Below are positions 32,601-38,202 of a stretch of 38,417 nucleotides of DNA, in pieces. Every line of letters starts with the position of its first letter. Within the stretch, counting starts at the first letter, position 1. This DNA comes from Phoronis australis (lineage: Eukaryota; Phoronida; Phoronidae): contig NMRA01001193.1 of assembly GCA_002633005.1 (NCBI GenBank), positions 1 through 38,417 on the forward strand, written 5' to 3'. The notes below the pieces were generated by a model. The model did not search any database, had not been told where the DNA came from, and saw only the letters and a list, made by a program, of their open reading frames with translations. A program made the translations under genes and the position numbers.

Positions 32601-32605
32601 ACTGA
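8581..32605 (+). CDS. SAMHD1: SAMHD1-like dNTP triphosphohydrolase gene (spliced; full span)
   Basis: This entry is the whole locus; exons are listed separately. SAMHD1 is a GTP/dGTP-activated tetrameric enzyme that cleaves dNTPs to deoxynucleosides plus triphosphate. It restricts retroelements and DNA viruses in vertebrates and acts at stalled forks. The exons in phase give about 497 residues, from the end of the SAM domain through the HD domain to the C-terminal lobe. Kept residues (human numbering from memory) include His167, His206-Asp207 and Asp311 for the metal, His210, His215 and His233 in the pocket, and Asp137, Gln142, Arg145 and Asn119 of the activator site. The human Tyr374 position is Cys. 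The initiator Met and first SAM half are not found. The end after 28855 is tentative. Introns reach 5 kb and are full of mobile DNA. Confidence 0.93.
8648..9925. other. Intron with a large palindrome
   Basis: Apart from the inverted repeat at 8979-9203 I see only AT-rich DNA, and a pyrimidine-rich run at about 9775-9815. Confidence 0.6.
8979..9203. repeat. 225-bp perfect inverted repeat (96-bp arms, 33-bp loop)
   Basis: Bases 8979-9074 and 9108-9203 are exact reverse complements by inspection. The arms contain AATTTCAGGCCTCAAAAGCG-type sequence and a TATATTAATATA palindrome near the apex. The loop (9075-9107) is GC-rich and self-complementary: CCCCGC pairs with GCGGGG, and CCGCC-GAAA-GGCGG gives a GNRA-type tetraloop. 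CACTA occurs just outside both ends (8972-8976 and 9207-9211) and could be a target duplication, weakly. A fold-back element is likely. Transcribed in the intron it would form a long RNA hairpin. Confidence 0.9.
9926..10086 (+). CDS. SAMHD1: SAMHD1-like exon: start of HD domain, allosteric site and first HD histidine
   Basis: Acceptor TTTTTTTGCAG; donor GTGAGT at 10087; ends two bases into a codon. It encodes [31 protein letters not shown] and [18 protein letters not shown] carries Asn119 of the activator site. DTPQFQRLR supplies Asp137, Gln142 and Arg145, which in human SAMHD1 bind the GTP/dGTP in site A1. FEH carries His167, the first metal ligand. Human Pro after VFND is Ser here, and Leu150 is Met. 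Near-identity to vertebrate SAMHD1 makes the call secure. Confidence 0.97.
10087..11968. other. Intron, first part: no recognised feature
   Basis: Several ORFs of 100-180 codons exist on both strands (for example 10366-10677 plus, 10143-10553 minus, 11468-12022 plus), but none resembles a known protein and they overlap each other. I treat all as chance frames in intron 9926/14551. Confidence 0.5.
11969..12495 (+). repeat. Direct duplication of 263 bp around a single N
   Basis: 11969-12231 and 12233-12495 are nearly identical, with only a handful of substitutions (for example CTCGTAGC/CTAGTAGC and AGAGACG/AGAAACG). One N (12232) lies exactly between them. This looks like an assembly join where two alleles or overlapping contigs were placed in tandem, rather than a biological tandem repeat. 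Confidence 0.85.
12116..12841 (+). mobile_element. GIY-YIG endonuclease fragment flanked by 38-bp inverted repeats
   Basis: The left repeat occurs at 12116-12153 and again, through the duplication, at 12380-12417. Its exact reverse complement is at 12804-12841, starting CCAACCACGTCTCTAAGTAA. Between the second left copy and the right repeat lies a GIY-YIG endonuclease reading frame of the Penelope type. No reverse transcriptase is present. Penelope-like elements can have terminal repeats in inverted orientation, so this may be a truncated or non-autonomous relative. Confidence 0.65.
12418..12819 (+). pseudogene. Penelope-type GIY-YIG endonuclease domain, broken
   Basis: From 12418 the frame reads [15 protein letters not shown], then [17 protein letters not shown] and [15 protein letters not shown], stopping at 12595-12597. 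VIYQ corresponds to the GIY half, AYIG to the YIG half, and the Arg in TRFKEH to the catalytic Arg. After a frame change it continues [10 protein letters not shown], a stop, then [28 protein letters not shown] and SENNQPRL, the usual tail of Penelope GIY-YIG proteins. Metal-binding Glu is present in VMEH. One frameshift and one in-frame TGA make it a pseudogene. The domain call is confident. Confidence 0.85.
12842..13503. other. Intronic, nothing recognised
   Basis: AT-rich sequence with no similarity I can name and no convincing ORF. Confidence 0.5.
13504..14496 (+). repeat. Direct duplication of ~495 bp around a single N
   Basis: 13504-13996 and 13998-14496 are almost identical, differing by a few substitutions and one 6-base insertion in the second copy (ACACGT, about 14416). 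The only base between them is an N (13997). It has the same structure as the 12232 junction, again suggesting duplicated alleles at a contig join. The mirrored 118-codon minus-strand ORFs inside each copy are not recognised. Confidence 0.85.
14551..14737 (+). CDS. SAMHD1: SAMHD1-like exon: HD catalytic motif
   Basis: Acceptor CAACTTTCAG; donor GTGAGT at 14738. The first base completes the Gly codon split from the previous exon; ends in phase 0. It encodes [32 protein letters not shown] and DPDSTWK. HD in LCHDLGHG are His206 and Asp207 (metal ligands). His210, His215 and Asp218 of the active site follow. The second duplicated intron copy ends only 54 bases upstream, so the assembly problem does not touch the exon. 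Confidence 0.97.
14738..15188. other. Short intron, nothing recognised
   Basis: Plain AT-rich intron ending in a TTAG acceptor with a moderate pyrimidine tract. Confidence 0.7.
15189..15338 (+). CDS. SAMHD1: SAMHD1-like exon: HD domain, His233 segment
   Basis: Exactly 50 codons, phase 0 at both ends, donor GTAAGT. It begins [16 protein letters not shown], where His corresponds to human His233 near the triphosphate. It then has [11 protein letters not shown], matching the human FIKEQIVGPLE. The middle (about residues 20-33) is charged and variable, as in other family members. Confidence 0.96.
15339..16832. other. Intron with AAGCTTGAATAAT-type inverted motifs
   Basis: Mostly featureless. Between about 16345 and 16690 the motif CAAGCTTGAATAAT and its reverse complement recur at least six times. 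One pair forms a near-perfect hairpin (16633-16646 with 16654-16667). No coding sequence is recognised. Confidence 0.5.
17230..17460. repeat. GC-rich imperfect repeats inside the P-like element
   Basis: A locally GC-rich patch with GGTGTTGACCCCCTCC and GGTGTTGAGCCCCCTCC about 60 bp apart and several GGGGG/CCCCC runs able to pair. The surrounding minus-strand ORF (17196-17591) looks like translated repeat, not a gene. Confidence 0.45.
18464..18629 (-). CDS. THAP-domain exon 2 of the P-like element
   Basis: On the minus strand, an acceptor ending GCAAG (about 18630) opens a frame giving [30 protein letters not shown] and [12 protein letters not shown], stopping with TGA at 18464-18466. LCSRHF supplies the C-x2-H half of the C2CH zinc site and AVPTI is the conserved AVPT box that closes THAP domains. 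The Trp between the two halves is not visible, so an exon may be missing or the domain may be decayed. The acceptor choice rests on phase with exon 1; an AG nine bases upstream (CTGTTAAG) is the alternative. Confidence 0.7.
18705..18768. repeat. (ACACT)n pentanucleotide microsatellite
   Basis: About 13 near-perfect tandem copies of ACACT, in the intron of the THAP gene within the P-like element. Confidence 0.95.
19286..19388 (-). CDS. THAP-domain exon 1 of the P-like element
   Basis: The start ATG is at 19388-19386, about 110 bp inside the right terminus, as expected of a transposon's first exon. It encodes [20 protein letters not shown] and then [12 protein letters not shown], with a GTAAGG donor. 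[10 protein letters not shown] is the N-terminal THAP signature. The first zinc Cys is replaced by Tyr (TAC instead of TGC) five residues before the second Cys, which should impair zinc binding. The FHRFP box is also degraded. Joined in phase to the exon at 18629, it gives a short THAP-only product. Confidence 0.65.
19505..20415. other. Intron, includes copy A of a diverged repeat
   Basis: About 19975-20260 resembles 20530-20800 in the next intron (shared ATTAGACC..TTYACT, CATTTTTrGyCAG and AATGGAATTA blocks in the same order). No coding sequence. Confidence 0.35.
20416..20463 (+). CDS. SAMHD1: SAMHD1-like exon: 16-codon exon before KRNGIDVD
   Basis: Acceptor TTTTCCAG, donor GTACGT. It encodes [16 protein letters not shown] in phase 0 at both ends, matching the human segment WPYKGRPENKSFLYE. 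It lies over 5 kb after the previous exon because the P-like element enlarged the intron. Confidence 0.93.
20464..21259. other. Intron, includes copy B of the diverged repeat
   Basis: See 19505-20415. The short plus-strand ORF at 20742-20927 lies within this repeat and is not a gene. Confidence 0.35.
21260..21424 (+). CDS. SAMHD1: SAMHD1-like exon: [16 protein letters not shown], last metal ligand
   Basis: 55 codons, phase 0 at both ends. The acceptor is TGTATAAG and the donor is GTTTGC, a weak but GT donor. It encodes [33 protein letters not shown] and ICCRDK. Asp in KWDYFARD is Asp311, the fourth metal ligand. Lys312, Tyr315 and the YFARD Asp shape the nucleotide pocket. This is the most conserved block of the family. 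Confidence 0.97.
21425..21802. other. Short intron, nothing recognised
   Basis: AT-rich, ends in a long pyrimidine tract before CATAG. Confidence 0.7.
21803..21894 (+). CDS. SAMHD1: SAMHD1-like exon: LHRRACQHK, with Tyr-to-Cys change
   Basis: Encodes [18 protein letters not shown] and [12 protein letters not shown], ends two bases into the Met codon, donor GTGAGT. In human SAMHD1 the segment is LHRRAYQHK. Arg372, His376 and Lys377 (activator-site contacts) and Gln375 are kept. The residue at Tyr374, which lines the dNTP pocket, is Cys (TGT) here, a single-base change from TAT. Numbering is from memory of the human protein. Confidence 0.96.
21895..22107. other. Intron, nothing recognised before the LTR-like block
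   Basis: No feature seen. Confidence 0.5.
22108..22704 (+). mobile_element. Putative solo LTR with heat-shock elements
   Basis: The block can be bounded as TGTTAGCA...TGTTAACA, giving inverted TGTTA/TAACA tips. It has a promoter-like upstream part and AATAAAGCCACTGCC (22646-22660), the AATAAA-plus-GCC pattern common at LTR polyadenylation sites. No internal retrotransposon genes and no matching target duplication were found, so the LTR call and limits are tentative. Short GAAAGTCAGTT repeats occur at 22364-22400. Confidence 0.4.
22200..22336. promoter_or_regulatory. Cluster of four heat-shock elements
   Basis: Heat-shock factor binds alternating GAA/TTC pentamers. Here: TTCtgGAAgaTTC (22200-22212, three perfect units), GAAcaTTC (22240-22247), TTCcaGAAagTTCtaGAA (22285-22302, four perfect units) and TTCcaGAAcaTTg (22324-22336). 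Eleven or twelve units fall in 137 bp. The spacing inside each site is exact. Function is inferred from the motif alone. Confidence 0.7.
22932..24273 (-). mobile_element. Kolobok-like THAP transposon with ~300-bp inverted repeats
   Basis: Ends AGGCGAAGGCAACC (22936) and its complement (to 24269) are flanked by TTAG (22932-22935) and TTAA (24270-24273), consistent with a TTAA target duplication with one mutation. The inverted repeats run about 22936-23236 and 23958-24269 and match closely throughout, including the coding start of a THAP domain. TTAA duplications and THAP-bearing transposases are features of the Kolobok superfamily. piggyBac also uses TTAA but lacks THAP. The 1.33-kb copy has no catalytic domain and is non-autonomous. 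Confidence 0.72.
23558..24003 (-). pseudogene. THAP domain and Ser/Pro linker, frameshifted
   Basis: The ATG at 24003-24001 (minus) begins [16 protein letters not shown], the N-terminal C-x-C...C of a THAP zinc finger. In the next frame [19 protein letters not shown] gives the RFPKD box and Trp. In a third frame [16 protein letters not shown] and [11 protein letters not shown] give the C-x2-H pair and the AVPT-like close. Two frameshifts thus break one recognisable THAP domain. Ser/Pro-rich sequence follows. No transposase core remains. Confidence 0.78.
24274..24961. other. Intron remainder, nothing recognised
   Basis: Ordinary AT-rich sequence with a TTGTGTTGCAG acceptor at its end. Confidence 0.6.
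24962..25018 (+). CDS. SAMHD1: SAMHD1-like exon: [14 protein letters not shown]
   Basis: 57 bases. The first G completes the Met codon of the previous exon, and the last two bases (GG) begin a Gly codon finished at 25679; donor GTAATT. It encodes [19 protein letters not shown], matching human ITDAFLKADDYIEITGAGG. Confidence 0.93.
25019..25678. other. Intron, nothing recognised
   Basis: Only a small palindrome, CTTGCGC...GCGCAAG, at about 25132-25151. Confidence 0.6.
25679..25871 (+). CDS. SAMHD1: SAMHD1-like exon: [13 protein letters not shown] to VGQTQP
   Basis: Begins with the G that completes Gly, ends in phase 0 at a GTAGGG donor. It encodes [39 protein letters not shown], matching human [20 protein letters not shown] and YRNLFKYVGETQP. 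Arg451 of the activator site is kept in ERN; human Lys455 is Arg here. The Met at 25683 is internal, not a start. Confidence 0.96.
25872..27113. other. Intron containing a 402-bp MITE
   Basis: See 26373-26774. The rest (25872-26369, 26778-27113) is featureless; the 78-codon ORF at 26077-26313 has no recognisable product. Confidence 0.6.
26370..26777. mobile_element. 402-bp MITE with 30-bp TIRs and CAG target duplication
   Basis: CAG (26370-26372 and 26775-26777) flanks inverted repeats at 26373-26402 and 26745-26774. Left end GGCCCAGTCTCTAATC, right end complement GGCTCCGTCTCTTAAT, both running into ACTCGAAA. The interior holds the 18-bp palindrome AACTCGAAATTTCGAGTT (26565-26582). A 3-bp duplication and GG-starting TIRs fit PIF/Harbinger, but this is inference. 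Confidence 0.65.
27114..27242 (+). CDS. SAMHD1: SAMHD1-like exon: variable C-terminal lobe segment
   Basis: 43 codons, phase 0 at both ends, acceptor TATACAG, donor GTAAGT. It encodes [20 protein letters not shown] through DDIVVI. This is the poorly conserved stretch that in human runs from KREDYESLPKEV to KAEDFIVDV; only the ends (LQQDDIVV ~ LKAEDFIV) align clearly. Splice phase and position support it strongly. Confidence 0.88.
27243..28047. other. Intron, nothing recognised
   Basis: Pyrimidine-rich near 27300-27500; no element seen. Confidence 0.6.
28048..28152 (+). CDS. SAMHD1: SAMHD1-like exon: NMDYGM segment
   Basis: 35 codons, phase 0 at both ends, donor GTAAGT. It encodes [20 protein letters not shown] and [15 protein letters not shown], matching human [20 protein letters not shown], part of the C-terminal lobe that packs in the tetramer. 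Confidence 0.95.
28153..28717. other. Intron, nothing recognised
   Basis: No element or exon seen. Confidence 0.6.
28718..28855 (+). CDS. SAMHD1: SAMHD1-like exon: [14 protein letters not shown]
   Basis: 46 codons, phase 0, acceptor TTTCGACAG; the donor is GTACTG at 28856. It encodes [20 protein letters not shown] and [16 protein letters not shown], matching human [20 protein letters not shown] and FVQWCADRNF. If the donor were not used the frame would stop at 28889-28891, giving a protein ending about 12 residues later; this is a possible alternative end of the gene. Confidence 0.95.
29903..29940 (+). repeat. G-run cluster with GGGGGG/CCCCCC hairpin
   Basis: Four or more runs of six or more G (GGTGGGGGGAGGGGGGAGGG...) could fold as a G-quadruplex. 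The last run also pairs with CCCCCC at 29934-29939. Confidence 0.7.
30086..30615 (-). other. Two overlapping open frames of unknown origin
   Basis: Frames 30376-30615 (79 codons) and 30086-30445 (119 codons) overlap on the minus strand, with an AATAAA-like run just after the stop of the second. The latter ends [19 protein letters not shown], which looks protein-like and Cys-rich. I do not recognise it. It may be a decayed gene or retrocopy, or chance. Confidence 0.2.
31231..31263 (+). CDS. SAMHD1: Candidate SAMHD1-like micro-exon (weak)
   Basis: CATCTTCCAG acceptor and GTATGC donor bound 11 codons, [11 protein letters not shown], in phase 0 at both ends, which would join 28855 to 32537. Human has VIAPLITPQKKEW at this place, so there is a faint resemblance. 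It rests only on splice signals and phase. Confidence 0.25.
31264..32536. other. Presumed intron with a hAT-like MITE
   Basis: See 32106-32263; otherwise nothing recognised, apart from a G-run at 32469-32479. Confidence 0.4.
32106..32263. mobile_element. hAT-like MITE or fragment
   Basis: Left end CAGGGGCGGATCCAGGATTT; right end complement CAGTGGCAGATTTAAAAT. CAGGGGCGGATCCAG tips are widespread in animal hAT-type MITEs. No clear 8-bp duplication; 158 bp in all. Confidence 0.6.
32537..32605 (+). CDS. SAMHD1: Candidate SAMHD1-like terminal exon
   Basis: Acceptor ATAATTTCAG, then 22 codons [22 protein letters not shown] and TGA at 32603-32605. FSDPSM recalls the human C-terminus LFKDDPM. The phase fits both 28855 and the candidate micro-exon. 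No clear CDK-type TP motif (human Thr592) is seen. A purine minisatellite starts about 120 bp later; the nearest AATAAA is near 33419. Confidence 0.4.
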   Translation, partial: RFSDPSMYRRQLEQSQPSSHTN

Positions 32606-32723
32606 ACAGAACTCCCAGCAGCTTGGTAAACGTGACAAAGTGAAGTCAAACGTGTTACGGCACTGAGTTCTAGCGTACAGATTTTGGTGATAGAAGATTT
32701 GTCCCACAGGTGGGAGTAGGCGT

Positions 32724-33050
32724 GGAGCGTGCAAAATGGAGAAGGAAGGGGTAAAATGGAGAGGGGAGAGGGAGGGGATAAATTAGAAAGGGATGGTGCA
32801 AACTGGAAAGGGGAACGGTAAAATGGGGAGGCAGGTAAAATGGGAAGTAGGGTGCAAATGAGAGGGAGGGGGTACAATGGACAGGGGGAAATGTGGAGAG
32901 ATGGTGAGAAATGGAGAGGGAGGGTAAAAATGGACATGGAGGGCTCAAAATGAAGAGGGAGGGGATAAGTTGGAAAGGGAGGTGTCACATTGATTGGAGC
33001 AGGTGTGGAGGGAGACAAAATGGAGGGAGGGGTACATTAATGAGAGTTAA
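32724..33050 (+). repeat. Degenerate purine minisatellite (GGTAAAATGGAGAGGGAGGG-like)
   Basis: About fifteen imperfect units of roughly 17-25 bp built on AAAATGGAGAGGGAGG, almost all purine on the plus strand. Such tracts can form triplex (H-) DNA. The Pro-rich minus-strand ORFs here are translations of the repeat. Confidence 0.85.
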
Positions 33051-33497
33051 TGTGGGGAGGGAGAGGTGTGCTTTTACGTTATTTACTTGGTGTTTGTTCT
33101 TTGTAATGACTTTATCATTTAAAATCAGACCTTAAAACATTCTTTAATTTTGTAGCAAAGAATAATGTTTTAGTATTTTACTAATTTGGTATTTATTAGG
33201 TGTGTTTGTGATTAGCACTCATTTATTTATGGTTGTTTTTATGCATGTTGTTTGGATAATCTTTTCATTTTGAATTGAACACAACTTATGCATATATTTA
33301 GTGTCGCTGTAATGTTTACTAAAGGGCCACATTAGTTTGGGAGTGCAGCATATCTAAAAGAGATTGTCTAACTGTTATATTCTGAAAGCTTTGTTTAAAA
33401 ATGAGTGTTTTATCTGGTAATAAACAATCTTTACACAAAATATATAATGAGAAATTGTGATCCAAGCTGTGTTGTAAGAGTGGCGAGTTCCATGTGT
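33051..33497. other. AT-rich, nothing recognised
   Basis: An AATAAA at 33419-33424 could serve a 3' end of the SAMHD1-like gene; unproven. Confidence 0.4.
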
Positions 33498-33596
33498 GTT
33501 TGTGTATGTGCGTTCGTGTGTGTGTGTGTGTGTGTGTTTGTGTATGTGCGTTCGTGTGTGTGTGTGTGTTTGTGTATGTGCGTGTGTGTGTATGTT
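33498..33596. repeat. (TG)n microsatellite with higher-order unit
   Basis: TG runs interrupted three times by TTTGTGTATGTGCGT(TCG), so the array is a higher-order repeat of TGTGTATGTGCG plus (TG)n. Confidence 0.95.
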
Positions 33597-33807
33597 TCAT
33601 CTGTAACAAATGCTTGAGATTTTTAATTAGATTAACCTCTGCAACCGAACATGATGATTCATATTGCAGTTGTCTATCCTCCATGTGAGCTCTTTTCACA
33701 AACTGATTATTTTTATCTTTTAATTGTTTGTGGTGTTTCTCATTTTAAGTAATGACTAGAAGTGGTTAATGTTTTATTTGAAAGTTAACTTGTACTATCT
33801 TTGTAAT

Positions 33808-33877
33808 CATGAGCGGCGCACCATAGGGAGCTGGGGAGCTATAGCCCCCCACCATTTTCAGTGCTACGCTGCACATG
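33808..33877 (+). mobile_element. 70-bp MITE, GGCGGCGCACCATAGGG family
   Basis: CATGAGCGGCGCACC to GCTGCACATG, with an internal GGGGAGCTATAGCCCCCC stem. Same family as 37685-37828. Confidence 0.6.
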
Positions 33878-36230
33878 GTAATAGATACGTCAAGTTTCGT
33901 TTGTATCTTAAACATACACCTGGGTTTTACTCAAGAATTTGGCATATAGGTGTGCGGCTCAATCGCGGATATATTTTCATATGTAGGCGCATGGTCCAAA
34001 TTCCTGAATATATCGTACCCATTAGTACTAAACTTAGTGTCAGTAGAGGTGTCAAGAGCAGGAATGCATTCACAGTTTAAAATAGCATTTTAAGGGAATT
34101 GTAACGGGTCATCGATATTTTGAAAAATGTAACGTACGCACATTGTATCAAGTTATCTTTATTCTCATTGCTACCTTAAACTTGTCAACAATAACATTAT
34201 TTATGCACCAAATATGCTAATTGTTTGAGAAGATTTCATCTGATTTTTCCTTTGGGTTCAAGCTTTATCAGCTGTTTTCACGGTGTCAAAATTTTAATGC
34301 TTTTGAAAACAGTTTTGAATATTGATTTTTTGCTACCTAAGACAAGTGCAGGTTTTTGTGTTAATCTAGTCACATACTGCTGGAAAATTAATGTCGCCAA
34401 AAACATTGGAAATCTAAAAGTCTAAACACAGCTGATGAAGATTCTTACATAGTTGAAATCGGAGTCCTCTTCAACACGTGGTGTATTTGGCACATACTGT
34501 ATCTAGAGGGATGCCAAGTGTACCCATGACAAATGTAACTATCATTTTAACATGTACTTCAATCTGTGAATGTTGTATACTAAAACAGTTTTGCAATGGT
34601 TGACAAAAAACTTTAGCAATTTTTCTTGGAAACTAGAGTTCATAAGATTACATTCTTAAATTTTGATTTACGGTAAAAATTCTTCAGGTGGGTAAAAAAA
34701 ATAATTGCAAAAATTGCCATATTTCTATTTCAGAGGCTTACTCATTGTTGCAAATGCTCAATTTTTTACCAAATGTTGTTTGATTTTCCTGAAAAATTAT
34801 TTTTATTGAAGATTTGAAAAACAAAATTTCTTGTGTCGCCATATGGTGTCCCAAATTGAATAATTTTTGCTGTAAATAATATTGTATTCATCATCAATCA
34901 CTTTTGTTATCAAGTTTTCATCGTTGACTTTATGCTGACAGGGTGGTTAGTTAATTTCTTTGTATCCAAGAAGCTCTAAATATATGCATTCTTGCTAAGG
35001 CTTGGATTTTATTTAAAACTGCCATTTTCCTTGTTTTGAAAGGTGACTGTATTCAGCTTCAATGAACCTTCCTTTAGGGCACTGCAAGTCATACTCATGA
35101 ATTCAATATCCTAGAAACGGGAAACTAGAAGGAAAACGACTTTGATTGAAAGATTCTTAGCTCCACGGACAAGAGCGTAGGAATGTACCCCTCCCCAGAG
35201 TGTATCAAGTCTACCAACAAGCGAGTTTCTTGTACAAACATGTGCCATATCCGCGGCTCTCCAATGTGCCGCTAGAAAGTGAAGAGACGCAACATGGTAA
35301 ATTACTAACCACATACGCAGTGCCTTGCCATTCCTAGTTATACTATAAACCACGAGAAAATGAGCAGCAATACCTGACCTTTTCTACACAATTTATGTAG
35401 GGTGACTAGCGATGTGATTGGTTGTCCTGATTTTTGGTAGTATGTAACTCGAAACCGGCTAATACAAAATAGTGTTTGCGGGTGTTTTAATTTGACAGCT
35501 GATCGACTGGTGTTTTGGTGTTTTTGATGCGAAATTGGTGATTTTAAGCGCTTTAAATATGTCACACAAGGAACAGAAATAACCTGCTTCATCCAGACAT
35601 AACATAAGTCATTCATTTTGCAGAATTTATTGAAAGCATAACTTGTATACAAGAGTATTTGCCATTTTCTGGCCACACCTATTAGGAAATACAAACAAAA
35701 CACAAGAATTAAATATAAAAGCATTAGGAAGCGTTCCCATATTACGTCGTCCAAAATTTGCCACTTTTTACCCCTCCACCGCCATTACCCGCCATCACGA
35801 TATAAACCCCCTGCCCAGCGCCTCTAAATACGTCATCACAGCCAACGCCCCTGTTTTTTGGAACAACCGACAGTTCGTTGGAGATTCCGTCTTTATGATT
35901 CTAATGACAAACTAGTGTCCCTTTATTGTCATAAGTTGCATTTGCTGCTGTTGTATTCAGCAGCAAAATAAAATACGCCATTTTAACTACTAAACTACGA
36001 GTAATGAATATTTTCGTACCTAGCTGCGTCACCGGAGTGAGAACACTGAGCAGGGAAAACAAATGCTTTAATAAGGGCGTCCTTTTTATACGCCTACACA
36101 TGTGTATGTGGAGGCATATTGCCGCCTCATGGCGTCCGCTGCTGTATCTTGTAAAAATGCCTTGTAGAGTCTTACTAGATGCCTACTAGTATGGGTTTTA
36201 TTTTTTATATGTGCCTCTGTATCGTTGAGT
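33878..36230. other. Intergenic, nothing recognised
   Basis: Several ORFs of 60-138 codons on both strands show no family resemblance. One stretch (about 35755-35830) is CCCC-rich. No exon or element could be supported. Confidence 0.4.
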
Positions 36231-36321
36231 CTCTAGGTGGATTTTCATGAAATTTGGCAAACAGGTGTCTATTGAGGCGGCGATAACGCCTTCCAATTTT
36301 CGGTTGGACGTAATATATCTT

Positions 36322-36335
36322 GCGCCACCTGCTGG
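36322..36335 (-). promoter_or_regulatory. CTCF-consensus match in repeat copy 1
   Basis: GCGCCACCTGCTGG is the complement of CCAGCAGGTGGCGC and fits CCASYAGRKGGCRS at all 14 positions. Confidence 0.45.
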
Positions 36336-36732
36336 CCAAATTAATTTTTTGAGTCCTTTTCTGTTATTAGCCTCTCCATACGCTAAAAAATTCAGAGGAT
36401 CATCATTGGCAGATTTGTACCTGATGAGAAGATCGCAACTGATGTTGATTTTCGGACGGTTTTTACTGTTTTGGCGCCGCTATTGGCAATTTTGTTGTTT
36501 TGTGCCAATAGCTGTACCTCCTTAAGTCTTTGGAGGATGTCTTTGTTCCTATGGAGATGGCACCAAATGACAACTTGAAGAGTTTCATACCAATCCGACT
36601 ACAGCTGTGCCCCTAGTGCATGGCAATTCATATGCTTATAGTTGCCTCTGTTATTTGGATTTTCGTGAAATTTGTCAAATAGATTTCCATTAAAGAATGC
36701 CTTTTCATTATTGGGCAGAGTTGACATGTCAT

Positions 36733-36746
36733 GCGCCACCTACTGG
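36733..36746 (-). promoter_or_regulatory. CTCF-consensus match in repeat copy 2
   Basis: GCGCCACCTACTGG (complement CCAGTAGGTGGCGC) fits the consensus at all 14 positions. Confidence 0.45.
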
Positions 36747-37150
36747 CCATTTTCAATTTTCATTACTTAGCAGTTGTGTTCCTGATAAGACCATGGCTGA
36801 CGCGGATTTTTAGATAGGTCTCACAACTGTGGCAGCTAGCCCTTTGTGATGATTTTGGGAATTCTTTTGCGGCCACAACTATAGGTCTACTAACTGTGAC
36901 AGTGACTGCCCACGACTACCCACTAAAGGCAATTAGAGTTTTTACGTTTACATCTTTGGAGTCCTTCAGTGAATTTTCATGAATTTTGGCTGTTATGTAA
37001 TAGATAGACGATACTAACCCAATTTCGAACGGGGTTCGACGTATTCTGCGCCACGTAAAAGTCATTTTATGATACTAAAAACTCCTCTTCAAGCACACCG
37101 TTTGCGACGCAGTAGTGGGTGCATTTCAACGCTCTACGTTGCTTTTTTAA

Positions 37151-37684
37151 TATTAAGTTACAACACTATCAACATGTTACTCTGTTGTCAGTCTCTACTG
37201 AATCAGCACTCTGGAGAGCAAAATTTGAGATTTAACAAGGAAACTTGAGATATACCGGGTAAGTAAGAAAGAAACGTAAAGCAATTCTGGTATATTTAAT
37301 GTAATAACAAAAAAATCCGTCACAACACTACATATATGCAAAATAAGCGAACTGCAAAACATTACCATGCCGGTCACTAGATTACCTGATCATGCCCTAA
37401 TGTGTTTCGTCACTGTGATGATCATCAGTGATGGCGTAATATGTGAACACTCTCTTAACGAGCAAAAGGGAACTCTAAATTTACTAGGTGTCGCTATTGT
37501 GAAACAATGCACATTCGCATACAAATACCTTCACATAGACAACCTTATAAAGCACAAATGCCTCCACACTCATTACCTGCTTTCTGCTCTGTAATCAGAT
37601 ATCAAAAAGTGGAACCTTTATTAGTGTCACATAATAAATATCAAGTCTCCCACTGCTGCCAAAATCTGCCTCTGGTCTCGTACA
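37151..37684. other. Nothing recognised
   Basis: AT-rich spacer between repeat copies. Confidence 0.4.
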
Positions 37685-37828
37685 CATGGGTGGCACAGTA
37701 ATGAAAAAAGTGGGAGCTATAGTCCCCCACCCCCCTATGGTGCACCGCCCATGGTCTATGGGCATTGCAGCACTGAAAAAAACTTGGGGAGCTATAGCCC
37801 CCCAGCCCCCTATGGTGCGCCGCCCATG
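37685..37828 (-). mobile_element. Two tandem MITE copies, GGCGGCGCACCATAGGG family
   Basis: On the minus strand, 37828-37757 and 37754-37685 each begin with CATGGGCGG(C/T)G(C/T)ACCATAGGGG and contain a CTATAGCTCCC stem and a CAGTGCTGC or CATTACTGTG block. The second copy looks like an insertion into, or a tandem of, the first. Confidence 0.6.
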
Positions 37829-38202
37829 TCACAGAGCCATTAGGCCCATTTTACCCAAGCCCATATGCCACGTGAGCACTCTGGCCTCCTTTGCGATATT
37901 CTCAGTTTCGTCTGAACAACTCTGACAAGATTGTTTCAACCAGATGCTCAGATGGGATGGGACATCATTAGTACAAATTATGTGTGACCGGCCCTAACAA
38001 ACAAAAAAACCGCAATTTTACATATAAAAAACATTAACAGTATTGGTACTACATTTAATCACATTTGATGATGGCTGCAAAAAGCATTTGGAAAAATCAT
38101 TTGCCTGCAAAATATGATATGGTGTGGTCGTGTGCAAGGAAAATTCAATACAAAAAGTAATTTCAATTGTATTTATAATTTCGCGTACAAACAAATATCG
38201 AA

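Larger units (their letters stand above)
36235..37150 (+). repeat. Three diverged copies of a repeat with CTCF-like core
   Basis: Copies start TTTTCATGAAATTTGGCA at about 36241, 36659 (TTTTCGTGAAATTTGTCA) and 36973 (TTTTCATGAATTTTGGCT). Each has a TGCGCCAC core 70-90 bp later. The third ends in GGGTGCATTTCAACGCTC (37118-37135). A fourth copy lies inverted at 38203-38330. Confidence 0.6.

Noticed and set aside
32533-33018. 161-codon Pro/Ser-rich minus-strand ORF
   Set aside because: It is the translation of the purine minisatellite; low-complexity repeats keep all frames open.
33319-33699. 126-codon minus ORF and Cys/Val-rich plus ORFs
   Set aside because: They span the (TG)n array and have no other protein character.
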